The notes below the pieces were generated by a model. It was given only the letters and a program-made list of their open reading frames with translations, was not told the origin of the DNA and did no database searches. Below are positions 52,286-60,735 of a DNA stretch of 64,000 nucleotides, one piece after another. The first letter of the stretch is position 1. Every line of letters starts with the position of its first letter. The position numbers were made by a program, and so were the translations under genes. Source of the DNA: Microbacterium timonense (GTDB lineage: Bacteria; Actinomycetota; Actinomycetes; Actinomycetales; Microbacteriaceae); the NCBI RefSeq assembly GCF_900292075.1, contig NZ_OLMV01000002.1, positions 434,001 to 498,000 of the forward strand. Direction: 5' to 3'.

Positions 52286-53431
52286 ATGCGAATCTTCTCC
52301 AAGCGTGTCGCCCTCGTCCTCGCCTCTGCCGCGGCACTGGGACTCCTCGTCTCCGGCTGCGCAGGCACCGATGGCAGCGACGACGCGTCACCCACAACCT
52401 CCGGAAGCGTGGATTCGAGCCAGGTCGACGAGATCCTGGCCCCGTACGTCGGACAAGCGAGTGCGTTCCCGGTCGACGAGCCACTCGCTCGCACGCCTGA
52501 AGGGGGCACGATCGCCTACCTTCAGTGCGCCACGCCGTTCTGCGCGATCTTCGCCAACCTCCTCGCCCCCGCTGCGGAGGAACTCGGCGTCGATCTGACC
52601 GTCACCAAGGCCGACTCCAGCGCGAGCGGCTTGCAGCGAGCCGCGGAGACGATCATCAGCCAGAAGCCCGACGCCGTCATCGTGGCAGGCACCGACCCGG
52701 CAGCCATCAAGAACCAGCTCGCGACACTGGAGGACTCGGGCACCCCCGTCCTCTCCAATGGGGCGATCGACGCGTCGTCGTACGGAATCGATGTCGGGTT
52801 CAACGACACCGCCGCGATGGAAGTGGTCGGTAGCGTGCTCGCCGCGTGGGCGATCAAGGAACGCGGTGCGGAGGCGAACGCGGTGTTCTACACCACCCCT
52901 GAGCTCGTCTTCTCCGGGAAGATCGAGGACGCCTTCACCTCCACGTACGCCGAGCTCTGCCCCGACTGCAAGGTCCGGGTGAAGGACATCCCGGTCGCCT
53001 CCATCGGGAGCACCGCGCCCGCGGAGGTCGTCAGCGACCTGCAGGCGAATCCGGACACGAACCTCGCGATCTTCGCAACGGAGGAGGCGGCCACGGGCTT
53101 GCCCGCCCAGCTGAAGGTCGCGGGGCTCTCGGATCAGGTGCTCGTGAACGGCTTCGGCGCCACGCCCGCGCAACTGGAAGAGATCCAGGACGGGGAGCTG
53201 GCCGGTTCGATGGCCGTGGATGTTCCCGTCATCATGTGGAGCCTCGTCGATGCGGCTGCGCGTCTGATGACCGACCAACCGCTCACGGCGGGCGAGGAAT
53301 CAGGCATCCCCCCGCTGGAGCTCGTCGATGCTTCGAGCCTCGAGGGCAAGGACGTGACGAACGGCTACTCGGCCTATCCCGACTTCGCCGAGCAGTTCGC
53401 CACGCTCTGGAGCGGCTCGGGGGGCAATTGA
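52286..53431 (+). CDS. Ribose-type ABC transporter substrate-binding lipoprotein
   Basis: A 381-residue periplasmic-binding-protein-fold lipoprotein (Peripla_BP_4). The signal peptide ends LLVSGCAG (Cys near residue 24). The type I fold shows AYLQCATPFCAIFANLLAPA, QKPDAVIVAGTDPAAIKNQ and LSNGAIDASSYGIDVGFND. It feeds the ATPase and permease that follow. ATG 52286 is preferred to 52283 because AGGAG is then at the usual distance. Proteins of this type carry sugars but also autoinducers and aromatic or terpenoid compounds, so the ligand may be the island's substrate. Confidence 0.9.
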   Translation: MRIFSKRVALVLASAAALGLLVSGCAGTDGSDDASPTTSGSVDSSQVDEILAPYVGQASAFPVDEPLARTPEGGTIAYLQCATPFCAIFANLLAPAAEELGVDLTVTKADSSASGLQRAAETIISQKPDAVIVAGTDPAAIKNQLATLEDSGTPVLSNGAIDASSYGIDVGFNDTAAMEVVGSVLAAWAIKERGAEANAVFYTTPELVFSGKIEDAFTSTYAELCPDCKVRVKDIPVASIGSTAPAEVVSDLQANPDTNLAIFATEEAATGLPAQLKVAGLSDQVLVNGFGATPAQLEEIQDGELAGSMAVDVPVIMWSLVDAAARLMTDQPLTAGEESGIPPLELVDASSLEGKDVTNGYSAYPDFAEQFATLWSGSGGN

Positions 53432-53435
53432 GCCG

Positions 53436-54965
53436 ATGCGAGCTCTCACCGGCGATCCGCTGCTGCGGGTGCGATCGCTCAGCAAGACCTTCCCGGGCCT
53501 GACGGCGCTGGATGGAGTGAATCTGACGGTGCACTCCGGTGAAATCGTGGCGCTCGTGGGTCAGAACGGATCGGGCAAGTCCACACTCGTGAAGACGCTC
53601 GCCGGCCTCTATTCGCCTGACCCCGGAAGCGTGATCGAACTGATCCCGCGCGCCGGGGAGTCGGAACAGCCGCCGCGGCTCTACTTCATCCATCAAGACC
53701 TCGGGCTCATCCCAACCCTGAGCGCCGTGGAGAACCTGGACCTCGGCAAGCCCCACCGGCTGGGCGGGCTCTTGCCGACACACGCCCGCCGGGAGCGCCG
53801 GCACGCTCGCGAATTGATCGCTGAGCTGGGTGCATCCATCGAAGTCGACGAGCCTGTGCAGGGGCTCTCTGCAAGTGAACGCGCCATCATCGCGATCGTT
53901 CGCGCACTGGATGGATGGGAGGGTCGCCGCCACGTGCTGGTCCTGGACGAGCCGACTGCCGCGCTCCCCTCTCAAGAAGCCGAGAAGCTCTTCTCCGCCG
54001 TGCGAGGAGTTGCGGCCCAGGGCGCCGGGGTTGTTTTCATCTCTCACCATCTCGACGAGGTGATGCAGCTGGCTGACCGGGTCGTCGCGCTCAGAGGAGG
54101 ACGAGTCGTCGCCGACGAGCCGATCGAAGACGTCGACCGCGCCTCGCTCGTCAGGATGATCGTCGGCCAGGAACTGTCCGCCGCGGAATCCAGCGCGAGG
54201 GAGCTCGGCGACGTCGCCCTCCAGGTCGTCGACCTGTACGGAGAGGAGATCGACGGGGTGAGCCTCGAGGTCCGTGCCGGTGAGATCGTCGGGGTCACAG
54301 GCATCCTGGGGTCCGGGCGTGAGGAGCTGGCTTCACTCATCTTCGGTCAGAACCGCCCTCACGCCGGGACGATCCGCGTGCATGGACGACCACTCGCTGC
54401 GGGCAGACCCCGCGCCTCGATCGCCGCGGGTGTCGGCTTCGTACCCGCCGATCGCCCGGCCCTCGGAGCGGTCATGACACTGACGGCGAAGGAGAACCTG
54501 ACGCTTCCCGCACTGCGGACGGTGACAGGCGTGCTGGGCTGGATCAGCCGACGCGGCGAAGCGCGTGATGCAGATGCATGGGCGGGTGAAGTTGAACTCG
54601 AACCCCGCAATGTCGACCGCCCGCTCACGCTGTTCAGCGGCGGCAACCAGCAGAAGATCGTGCTCGCCAAATGGCTGCGCACCTCACCGAAGGTCCTCCT
54701 GCTGGACGAGCCATCCCAGGGGGTGGATGTCGGCGCGAAAGCCGCACTGTACGGATTGATCAGTCGCTCTGCGGAGGCGGGCGCGGCTGTCCTCGTCTCC
54801 TCGTCGGATACAGAGGAGCTGGTCGCTCTGTGCGATCGCGTCCTCGTCATGAGAGACGGACTGGTTGTGACCGAAGTCGCCGGCGCCGACCTCACCGAAG
54901 AGGCGCTGCTTGCCGATCCGCTGTCCGATTCCGCCCGTTTCGAACGATCTGGGAGTGAGAAATGA
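53436..54965 (+). CDS. Ribose-type ABC transporter ATP-binding protein (RbsA/XylG type)
   Basis: A 509-residue ATPase with two nucleotide-binding domains, as is usual for sugar importers of the RbsA group. Domain 1 has Walker A GQNGSGKSTL near residue 44, a divergent signature GLSASERAIIAIVRAL and Walker B LVLDEPTAALP. Domain 2 has a degenerate Walker A (GILGSGREELA), a normal signature LFSGGNQQKIVLAKWL and Walker B LLLDEPSQGVDVG. The asymmetry is the family norm. It follows the binding-protein gene by 4 bases and overlaps the permease start. Confidence 0.92.
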   Translation: MRALTGDPLLRVRSLSKTFPGLTALDGVNLTVHSGEIVALVGQNGSGKSTLVKTLAGLYSPDPGSVIELIPRAGESEQPPRLYFIHQDLGLIPTLSAVENLDLGKPHRLGGLLPTHARRERRHARELIAELGASIEVDEPVQGLSASERAIIAIVRALDGWEGRRHVLVLDEPTAALPSQEAEKLFSAVRGVAAQGAGVVFISHHLDEVMQLADRVVALRGGRVVADEPIEDVDRASLVRMIVGQELSAAESSARELGDVALQVVDLYGEEIDGVSLEVRAGEIVGVTGILGSGREELASLIFGQNRPHAGTIRVHGRPLAAGRPRASIAAGVGFVPADRPALGAVMTLTAKENLTLPALRTVTGVLGWISRRGEARDADAWAGEVELEPRNVDRPLTLFSGGNQQKIVLAKWLRTSPKVLLLDEPSQGVDVGAKAALYGLISRSAEAGAAVLVSSSDTEELVALCDRVLVMRDGLVVTEVAGADLTEEALLADPLSDSARFERSGSEK

Positions 54966-56017
54966 CCGTAGCCAGGGAGACGGAAGTTTCGGCGGCGGCG
55001 AAGCCTCGTCGTGCACCGGACGACCGATCGCGCACATCCATCCGGTGGTATTCGTTCCGGAATATCAGCGCGATCTACCTCTTCATCGTTATCTTCATCG
55101 TCTTCAGCCTGTGGGTCCCCCGGACGTTCCTGGACGTCAACACCTGGCGATCGATGTTGGACACCGAGTCGCTGACAGCGATCGTTGCGATCGGTCTGAC
55201 GATCTCGCTTGCTGCGGGCGTCTTCGACCTCGCCATCGGAATGCAGGTCGGTCTCGCCGGCATCGTGGTGGCGCAGCTCCTGTCGGCGTTCTCGCTTCCG
55301 ATTCCGATCGCGATCACGATCACAATCGTCGTATCCGCGCTCGTCGGCCTCGTCAGCGGCCTGCTCGTGGTGGGGCTCCGGATCGACTCGTTCATCGCGA
55401 CGCTTGCGCTGGCCTCTGTCCTCACGGCGGCCGTCCAGTGGGTGTCCGGCGGGCAGCAGATCCTGAACCTCAGTGCGGAGTTCCAGGCTCTCGGCACGAG
55501 CGACATCCTCGGGATCACACTGCCCGTGTGGGTCATGGCGATCGTCGGCGTGCTCGGCTGGTACGTGCTCGATCGCACGCCGGCAGGGAGACACATCTAC
55601 GCCACGGGTGGCAACCCCTCAGCCGCTCGGCTCGCCGGAGTCTCTGTCGGTCGCGTGACGATCATCAGCCTCGTCGTCGGCGGTGTCATCGCATCCTTTG
55701 CCGGCATCCTCTTCTCCTCGCGGATCGGCGTGGGCGACCCCACGATCGGGCCGGCGTTCCTGCTGCCCGCCTTCGCTGCGGCAACGCTCGGTTCGACCCA
55801 GTTCCGAGCGGGCCGCTACAACATCCTGGGCACCCTGGTGTCCGTGTTCGTGCTGGCAGCGGGAAGCAAAGGACTGCAGCTCGCGGGTGCGCCCACGTGG
55901 ATTCCCGACCTCTTCAACGGTCTGGCGATCATCCTCGCGGTCGGCCTCGCGAAGTGGGAGGGCAGGTCGTTGCGGGCCATGGCCGTGCGTCGGAGATTGG
56001 CCGATTCGCACGGATGA
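54962..56017 (+). CDS. Ribose-type ABC transporter permease (RbsC type)
   Basis: A 351-residue membrane protein with about eight to ten hydrophobic segments. The N-terminus is hydrophilic (about 40 residues), then AIYLFIVIFIVFSLWVPRTF. It carries the family block AAGVFDLAIGMQVGLAG (equivalent of the G-x-x-D-L-S-V-G motif) and TGGNPSAARLAGVSVGRV, which is the ATPase contact. The ATG overlaps the ATPase stop (ATGA). With the two genes upstream it forms a complete import system. Confidence 0.92.
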   Translation: MTVARETEVSAAAKPRRAPDDRSRTSIRWYSFRNISAIYLFIVIFIVFSLWVPRTFLDVNTWRSMLDTESLTAIVAIGLTISLAAGVFDLAIGMQVGLAGIVVAQLLSAFSLPIPIAITITIVVSALVGLVSGLLVVGLRIDSFIATLALASVLTAAVQWVSGGQQILNLSAEFQALGTSDILGITLPVWVMAIVGVLGWYVLDRTPAGRHIYATGGNPSAARLAGVSVGRVTIISLVVGGVIASFAGILFSSRIGVGDPTIGPAFLLPAFAAATLGSTQFRAGRYNILGTLVSVFVLAAGSKGLQLAGAPTWIPDLFNGLAIILAVGLAKWEGRSLRAMAVRRRLADSHG

Positions 56018-56057
56018 GAGCAACGCGATTGTAGGGCTGATGCCCTATAGTGAGTAT

Positions 56058-56067
56058 GTCCAACATT
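56058..56067. promoter_or_regulatory. Island motif GTCCAACATT, perfect copy
   Basis: It lies 36 bases before the extradiol dioxygenase start and just after a TATAGT -10-like hexamer (56046-56051), so it would cover the transcription start of the long downstream operon. Confidence 0.65.
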
Positions 56068-56102
56068 CAACACGCTGGATCCTACGAGGAGGTGGGTCAG
56101 TA

Positions 56103-56978
56103 ATGACCGCAGCAGGAACGATTTCTGAAGTCGGCTACGTGAGCCTGGGGACACGTGATCTGAAGGCGTCGATCGACCATGCCGAGAAGTTCCTGGGGCT
56201 ACGCGTCACTGAGACCACCGCCGACAAGGCATACCTCGCCGCACAGGACACCCATCACGAGCTGGTCTACGTTCAGGCGGAGCAGAACGGGGCGGACCAC
56301 TTCGGCCTGCTGGCCTCGAACTCCGACGAGCTCGCGGCGATCCGCGAGAAGGTCGACCGGGCCGGATACCGAGTGCTCGCGGAGCAGCCGATCGAGGAAT
56401 ACGCCGAGGCCGGCTTCGCCTTCGTGGGTCCGGAGGGGTACACCTGGCATATCCATCAGGCTGCCGATCGGTACGACGTGCGTGCCGGCGGAGTCGGAGT
56501 CGACCGGTTCGGTCACATCAACCTCAAGGTCAACGACTCCCTCGCCCAGCGCGACTTCCTCGTGAACATCTTCGGAATGAAGGTGTCGGACCAGATCGGC
56601 GACGACGTCGCGTTCTTCTTGCGGTGCAACCCCGACAACCACGGCATCGCCGTAATGAAGCGCCCGGACGTCGCACTTCACCACCACGCGTGGCAGGTGC
56701 AGAGCATCGCCGATCTCGGACGGCTGGGAGACCGGCTGATCGCGAACGGGTCGAGGCTCGTCTGGGGGCCGGTCCGGCACGGCGCAGGGCACAACATCGC
56801 GGCGTACTACCTCGAGCCCGCGGGAGGGATCGTCGAGGTGTACGCCGAGATGGAGCAGATCTTCAACCCCGACCGCGGCGTCAAGCAGTGGGACCCAGAG
56901 GACCTCCGGTGGATCAACCAGTGGGACGGGCAGATCCCGGAGATGCTCCACTACGGGCTCGCACCGGTGGCCCGTTGA
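56103..56978 (+). CDS. VOC-family extradiol ring-cleavage dioxygenase
   Basis: A 291-residue two-domain type I extradiol dioxygenase (catechol 2,3-dioxygenase/BphC/HsaC group). The iron ligands are visible in the C-terminal domain: His in RFGHINLKV (near residue 143), His in LHHHAWQVQS and Glu in GGIVEVYAEM. It would open a catechol ring next to the diol, after hydroxylation by the island's monooxygenases. GAGGAGG precedes ATG 56103. It is the first gene of a unit of at least nine genes running to the window edge. Confidence 0.9.
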   Translation: MTAAGTISEVGYVSLGTRDLKASIDHAEKFLGLRVTETTADKAYLAAQDTHHELVYVQAEQNGADHFGLLASNSDELAAIREKVDRAGYRVLAEQPIEEYAEAGFAFVGPEGYTWHIHQAADRYDVRAGGVGVDRFGHINLKVNDSLAQRDFLVNIFGMKVSDQIGDDVAFFLRCNPDNHGIAVMKRPDVALHHHAWQVQSIADLGRLGDRLIANGSRLVWGPVRHGAGHNIAAYYLEPAGGIVEVYAEMEQIFNPDRGVKQWDPEDLRWINQWDGQIPEMLHYGLAPVAR

Positions 56979-57009
56979 TCGTCGCGCACCGCACCGGGGA
57001 GACTCCGAT

Positions 57010-58227
57010 ATGACTGAAGCGGTCATCGTCGCGATCGGTCGTTCGCCGATCGCACGTGCGCGCAAAGGCGGGCTCGTCGACGTACGAGCGGACGAACTCG
57101 CCACGCAGGTCTTCCAAGGAGTTCTCGACCAGGTGCCGGATCTCGATCCGACAGCCCTCGAGGACCTCTACCTCGGCGTGTCCGAGCCGAGCGGGGAGCA
57201 GGGTTTCAACCTCGCCCGGCAGGTCGCGGCTCTGCTCGGATTGGACGACCTGCCCGGGGCTACCGTCAATCGCTTCTGCGCCTCGTCGCTGCAGGCCACA
57301 CGCATGGCATACCACGCCATCAAGGCCGGAGAGGGCCACGCGTTCCTGGTCGGCGGAGTGGAGTCGATCTCCCGCTATCCCGCGCTGGACCCGCAGCCGA
57401 ATCTGCGATTCTCCGACCGCACCAAGGAGATCGGTGAGCGGATCGCCAGCGGCAAGAGCTGGGGCGATCCCCGTACGGACGGTGTGGCGCCGGACGGCAT
57501 GATCACGCTCGGCTTCGGCATGGGACTCACCGCCGAGAACGTCGCGCGCATGACGGGAACCACCCGAGCCGATCAGGATGAGTACGCCCTGCGCTCCCAG
57601 TCGCTCGCGGCGCGTTCGGCATCGGACGGATTCTTCGCCCGAGAGATCGTTCCCATCATCCGCCCCGACGGATCTCGGTTCACCGCAGACGACAGCATCC
57701 GGCCGAGCACGACGCGTCAAGGACTCGCGGCGCTCGAACCCGCCTTCGACCCAGCGGGAACAGTGACAGCAGGAAACTGCTGCCCCTTCAACGACGGGGC
57801 CTCCGGAGCCGTGATCGTCTCCGCGGAGTTCGCGGCCTCACACGGCCTCACGCCTCTCGCCCGTATCGTCGCGACGGGCGTAAGCGGACTGTCACCGGAG
57901 ATCATGGGCCTGGGGCCGGTGGAGTCATCCGAGCGCGCGCTCTGGCTCGCGGGCATGACGATCGACGACATCGACATCGTGGAGATGAACGAGGCCTTCG
58001 CCGCGCAGGTGCTTCCGAGCGCACGACAGCTGGACATCGACATCGCCGAGAAGCTCAACCCCTTCGGCGGCTCGATCGCGTTGGGGCACCCGTATGGAGC
58101 GACCGGCGTGCGGCTGCTGACCACTCTGATCAACGGCTTGCGCACGCGCGACCAGACCCTCGGCATGGCGACGCTCTGCGTCGGCGGAGGTCAGGGTATG
58201 GCAGTCGTGGTCGAACGGATGAGCTGA
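57010..58227 (+). CDS. Thiolase (acetyl-CoA acyltransferase)
   Basis: A 405-residue thiolase. The active-site Cys is in VNRFCASSLQATRMA near residue 95. The His/Asn region is EMNEAFAAQVL and GGSIALGHPYGATG, and the second Cys is in CVGGGQGMAV. It cleaves 3-ketoacyl-CoA to acetyl-CoA and a shortened acyl-CoA (or splits acetoacetyl-CoA). ATG 57010 follows the dioxygenase by about 30 bases. It provides the last step of the beta-oxidation set encoded downstream. Confidence 0.93.
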   Translation: MTEAVIVAIGRSPIARARKGGLVDVRADELATQVFQGVLDQVPDLDPTALEDLYLGVSEPSGEQGFNLARQVAALLGLDDLPGATVNRFCASSLQATRMAYHAIKAGEGHAFLVGGVESISRYPALDPQPNLRFSDRTKEIGERIASGKSWGDPRTDGVAPDGMITLGFGMGLTAENVARMTGTTRADQDEYALRSQSLAARSASDGFFAREIVPIIRPDGSRFTADDSIRPSTTRQGLAALEPAFDPAGTVTAGNCCPFNDGASGAVIVSAEFAASHGLTPLARIVATGVSGLSPEIMGLGPVESSERALWLAGMTIDDIDIVEMNEAFAAQVLPSARQLDIDIAEKLNPFGGSIALGHPYGATGVRLLTTLINGLRTRDQTLGMATLCVGGGQGMAVVVERMS

Positions 58228-58238
58228 GGGAGCCTCGT

Positions 58239-58676
58239 ATGCAGGATCACGATTCGCACGGGCCGAACGAGCCTCATCTCAGCGACGACGAGCGCCGCGC
58301 ATCGGGGTTCCGTGTGCGGCGGGAGGTGCTCTCGGACGGTCACGTCGACCGCGCCATCGAGCGCACGACGTGGCTCACCGAGGACTTCCAGGACTTCATC
58401 ACCAGGGTCGCGTGGGGAGAGATCTGGTCCCGCCCGCAGCTCGATCGCCGTACCCGCTCCATCGTGGTGCTCTCCTCCCTCATCACCGGGGGGCACCACG
58501 CCGAACTCCGGATGCATCTGGTGGCAGCGCACCGCAACGGGCTGACCGTCGACGAGATCCGGGAGATCATCCTGCAGACAGCCATCTACGCCGGGGTACC
58601 GGCGGCCAATGCGGCGTATCGCGTCGCCGCGGAGGTCTTCGGCGATGGGTCCATCACTCCCCCGGACCCGGACTGA
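58239..58676 (+). CDS. Carboxymuconolactone decarboxylase (PcaC-like) family protein
   Basis: A 145-residue alpha-helical protein close to gamma-carboxymuconolactone decarboxylases: FQDFITRVAWGEIWSRPQLD, then RTRSIVVLSSL, the HAELRMHL block and GVPAANAAYRVAAEVF. It lacks the CxxC of AhpD-type peroxidases, so a decarboxylase or related ring-acid role is more likely. It lies between thiolase and CoA-transferase genes. Its substrate in this pathway is unknown. Confidence 0.88.
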   Translation: MQDHDSHGPNEPHLSDDERRASGFRVRREVLSDGHVDRAIERTTWLTEDFQDFITRVAWGEIWSRPQLDRRTRSIVVLSSLITGGHHAELRMHLVAAHRNGLTVDEIREIILQTAIYAGVPAANAAYRVAAEVFGDGSITPPDPD

Positions 58677-58687
58677 GAGACGGCGAG

Positions 58688-59953
58688 ATGTCCACACCAT
58701 CCACCGGTCCCCGCGGGGGCGAGCCCCGCAGCGGACCGCTCGCAGGGTTGCGCGTCCTCGATCTGACGACCTCCTACGCCGGCCCCACCGCCTCGATGTA
58801 CCTGGCGGACCTCGGGGCCGAGGTGGTGAAGGTCGAGCGTCCCGGGGTCGGTGACGACGCACGCACGTGGGGACCCCCGTTCGTCGACGGAGCTTCCGCA
58901 TGGTTCGCGTCGGCGAATCGCAACAAGCGCTCCTTCGCCCTCGATATCGGCTCAGAGGAGGGACGGGCGCTGCTGCACCGCCTGATCGCCACAGCCGACG
59001 TGTTCCTGCAGAATGTGAATCCCTCCAAACTCGGCCGTCTCGGCATCGATCCCGACGAGCTCACGCAGCGGCACCCCAGGCTGATCTACTGCTCGATCTC
59101 CGGCTTCGGCTTCGACGGACCGGCCAGGGACCAGCCGGGTTACGACCTCGCCGCGCAAGCCCGATCGGGTCTCATGTCCGTGACCGGCGCGAGGGGCGGG
59201 TCTCCGCAGCGCGTATCGACCGCCCTCTCCGACATCGTGACCGGAATGTGTGCGGCCCTGGCCATCAGCGCAGCCGTGGTCCGGCAGCGCGGCGAGGGAG
59301 TCGGCGAGGTGATCGACGTCTCGCTGCTCGACTCCGACCTCGCGCTCATGGCACCGCGCATCGCCGCCTACCTCGCCGGCGACCCGGAGCCTGCGCCGAG
59401 CGGTGGCACCGATTCGGTACTCGCCGTCTACCAGACGTTCCCCACGGCCGATCGGGACATCGTCGTCGCGATCGGGAACGACTCGATGTGGCAGCGCTTC
59501 TCCACCTGCCTCGGGCTGACCGAACTGGCCGCGGATGACGACCTTGCGACCAACGCCGGGCGCCGGGAGCAACGCGGGCGGATCACCGCGGCCATTGCGG
59601 CGAAGCTTGCCGAGCACCGTGCCGAACATTGGCTGGCCGTGCTCGGCGAGCGCGGCGTGCCGTGCTCGCTCGTCCAGTCGCTCTCCGAAGTGGTCACGGA
59701 CCCGCAGGTGGTCGAGCGCGAGAGCATCCTCCCCGTACCGGGGGGCCGAACAGGACTTCACTCCGTTCACAGCCCGTTCCGGTTGCGGACGATCCCTGGG
59801 CCTCGCAACGAGCGCTTCCCCGAGCTCGGGGCCGACACTCGCGCACTTCTGGAGGAACTCGGATGCTCCGCCGACGAGATCGAGCGGATGTCAGAAGCGG
59901 GCGTGGTCGGCGCTCCCGTCACGGTCGACACGAAAGGGGCCCCTGCTCGATGA
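58688..59953 (+). CDS. CaiB/BaiF family CoA transferase
   Basis: A 421-residue class III CoA transferase. Family blocks include LRVLDLTTSYAGPTASMYLA near residue 20, DLGAEVVKVERPGVGDDART, CSISGFGFDGPARDQPGYDL, and TALSDIVTGMCAAL containing the Asp that forms the acyl anhydride. It moves CoA from a thioester donor to a carboxylic acid, so it can activate the ring-derived acid for beta-oxidation. ATG 58688 is 11 bases after the PcaC-like gene; the next gene overlaps its stop. Confidence 0.92.
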   Translation: MSTPSTGPRGGEPRSGPLAGLRVLDLTTSYAGPTASMYLADLGAEVVKVERPGVGDDARTWGPPFVDGASAWFASANRNKRSFALDIGSEEGRALLHRLIATADVFLQNVNPSKLGRLGIDPDELTQRHPRLIYCSISGFGFDGPARDQPGYDLAAQARSGLMSVTGARGGSPQRVSTALSDIVTGMCAALAISAAVVRQRGEGVGEVIDVSLLDSDLALMAPRIAAYLAGDPEPAPSGGTDSVLAVYQTFPTADRDIVVAIGNDSMWQRFSTCLGLTELAADDDLATNAGRREQRGRITAAIAAKLAEHRAEHWLAVLGERGVPCSLVQSLSEVVTDPQVVERESILPVPGGRTGLHSVHSPFRLRTIPGPRNERFPELGADTRALLEELGCSADEIERMSEAGVVGAPVTVDTKGAPAR

Positions 59954-60735
59954 CTGACAGCATCATCCTCAGCGATCGTCGGGACGACGTCGCGATCCTC
60001 ACCATCAATCGGCCGGGCGTCTACAACGCCCTCAACGGCGCCGTGCTCGCGGGTCTGGAATCCGGGCTGGCTGAGGCGACGGCATCCGGAGCCCGTGCGG
60101 TCATCGTCACCGGGACGGGAGAGAAGGCCTTCAGCGCGGGCGCGGACCTCGACGAGTTCGCCGGCCTTGACTCCGCGACGGCGCAGGATCGCCTCCTCGC
60201 CGGTCAGCGTGTCATGGATGCCGTCGAGTCGAGCACGATTCCGGTCATCGCGGCCGTCAACGGCGTCGCGTTGGGAGGAGGCTTCGAGCTCGTGCTCGCA
60301 TGCACATTCTCGGTCCTGTCGACGAAAGCCTCGCTCGGGCTTCCGGAATCCGGCCTCGGGCTCATCCCCGGGTACGGCGGCACACAGCGGCTTCCCCGCG
60401 CCGTCGGCCGGGCGGTGGCGGCTCATCTGATGCTGTCCGGTGCCCGCATGGGGCCGGATCGGGCGTACCAGCTCGGCCTCACGCCGGTTCCGCCTGTCGA
60501 GCCGGAGGCCCTCCTCGCCGAGGCCCTGGGCGTTGCGGGGACCCTCACCTCGAAAGGTCCCCGTGCGCAACGGGCGATCCTCGCCGCGCTGCGCACGAGC
60601 GCTCCCTCAGCGATGGACCTGCACCTGGAGGCGGTGCTCGGTGCCATCGCTACCGGGGGCTCCGAGGCCGCCGAAGGCATCGGCGCCTTTCGGGAGAAGC
60701 GCGCCCCGCGGTTCGGAGAGGGAGGACGGCCATGA
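59950..60735 (+). CDS. Enoyl-CoA hydratase/isomerase family protein
   Basis: A 261-residue crotonase-fold protein. The oxyanion hole is at SAGADLDEF and NGVALGGGFELVLA. One catalytic Glu (of Glu144 in rat crotonase) is in LGLPESGLGLIPGYGG. The second Glu position reads His (AAHLMLSGA), so it may be an isomerase or a lyase-type member instead of a plain hydratase. ATG overlaps the CoA-transferase stop (ATGA) and its own stop overlaps the dehydrogenase gene. Confidence 0.9.
   Translation: MTDSIILSDRRDDVAILTINRPGVYNALNGAVLAGLESGLAEATASGARAVIVTGTGEKAFSAGADLDEFAGLDSATAQDRLLAGQRVMDAVESSTIPVIAAVNGVALGGGFELVLACTFSVLSTKASLGLPESGLGLIPGYGGTQRLPRAVGRAVAAHLMLSGARMGPDRAYQLGLTPVPPVEPEALLAEALGVAGTLTSKGPRAQRAILAALRTSAPSAMDLHLEAVLGAIATGGSEAAEGIGAFREKRAPRFGEGGRP

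Noticed and set aside
53436-54965. Degenerate first signature and second Walker A of the ribose-type ATPase as signs of decay
   Set aside because: This asymmetry is normal for RbsA-type double ATPases. The rest of the protein is intact.
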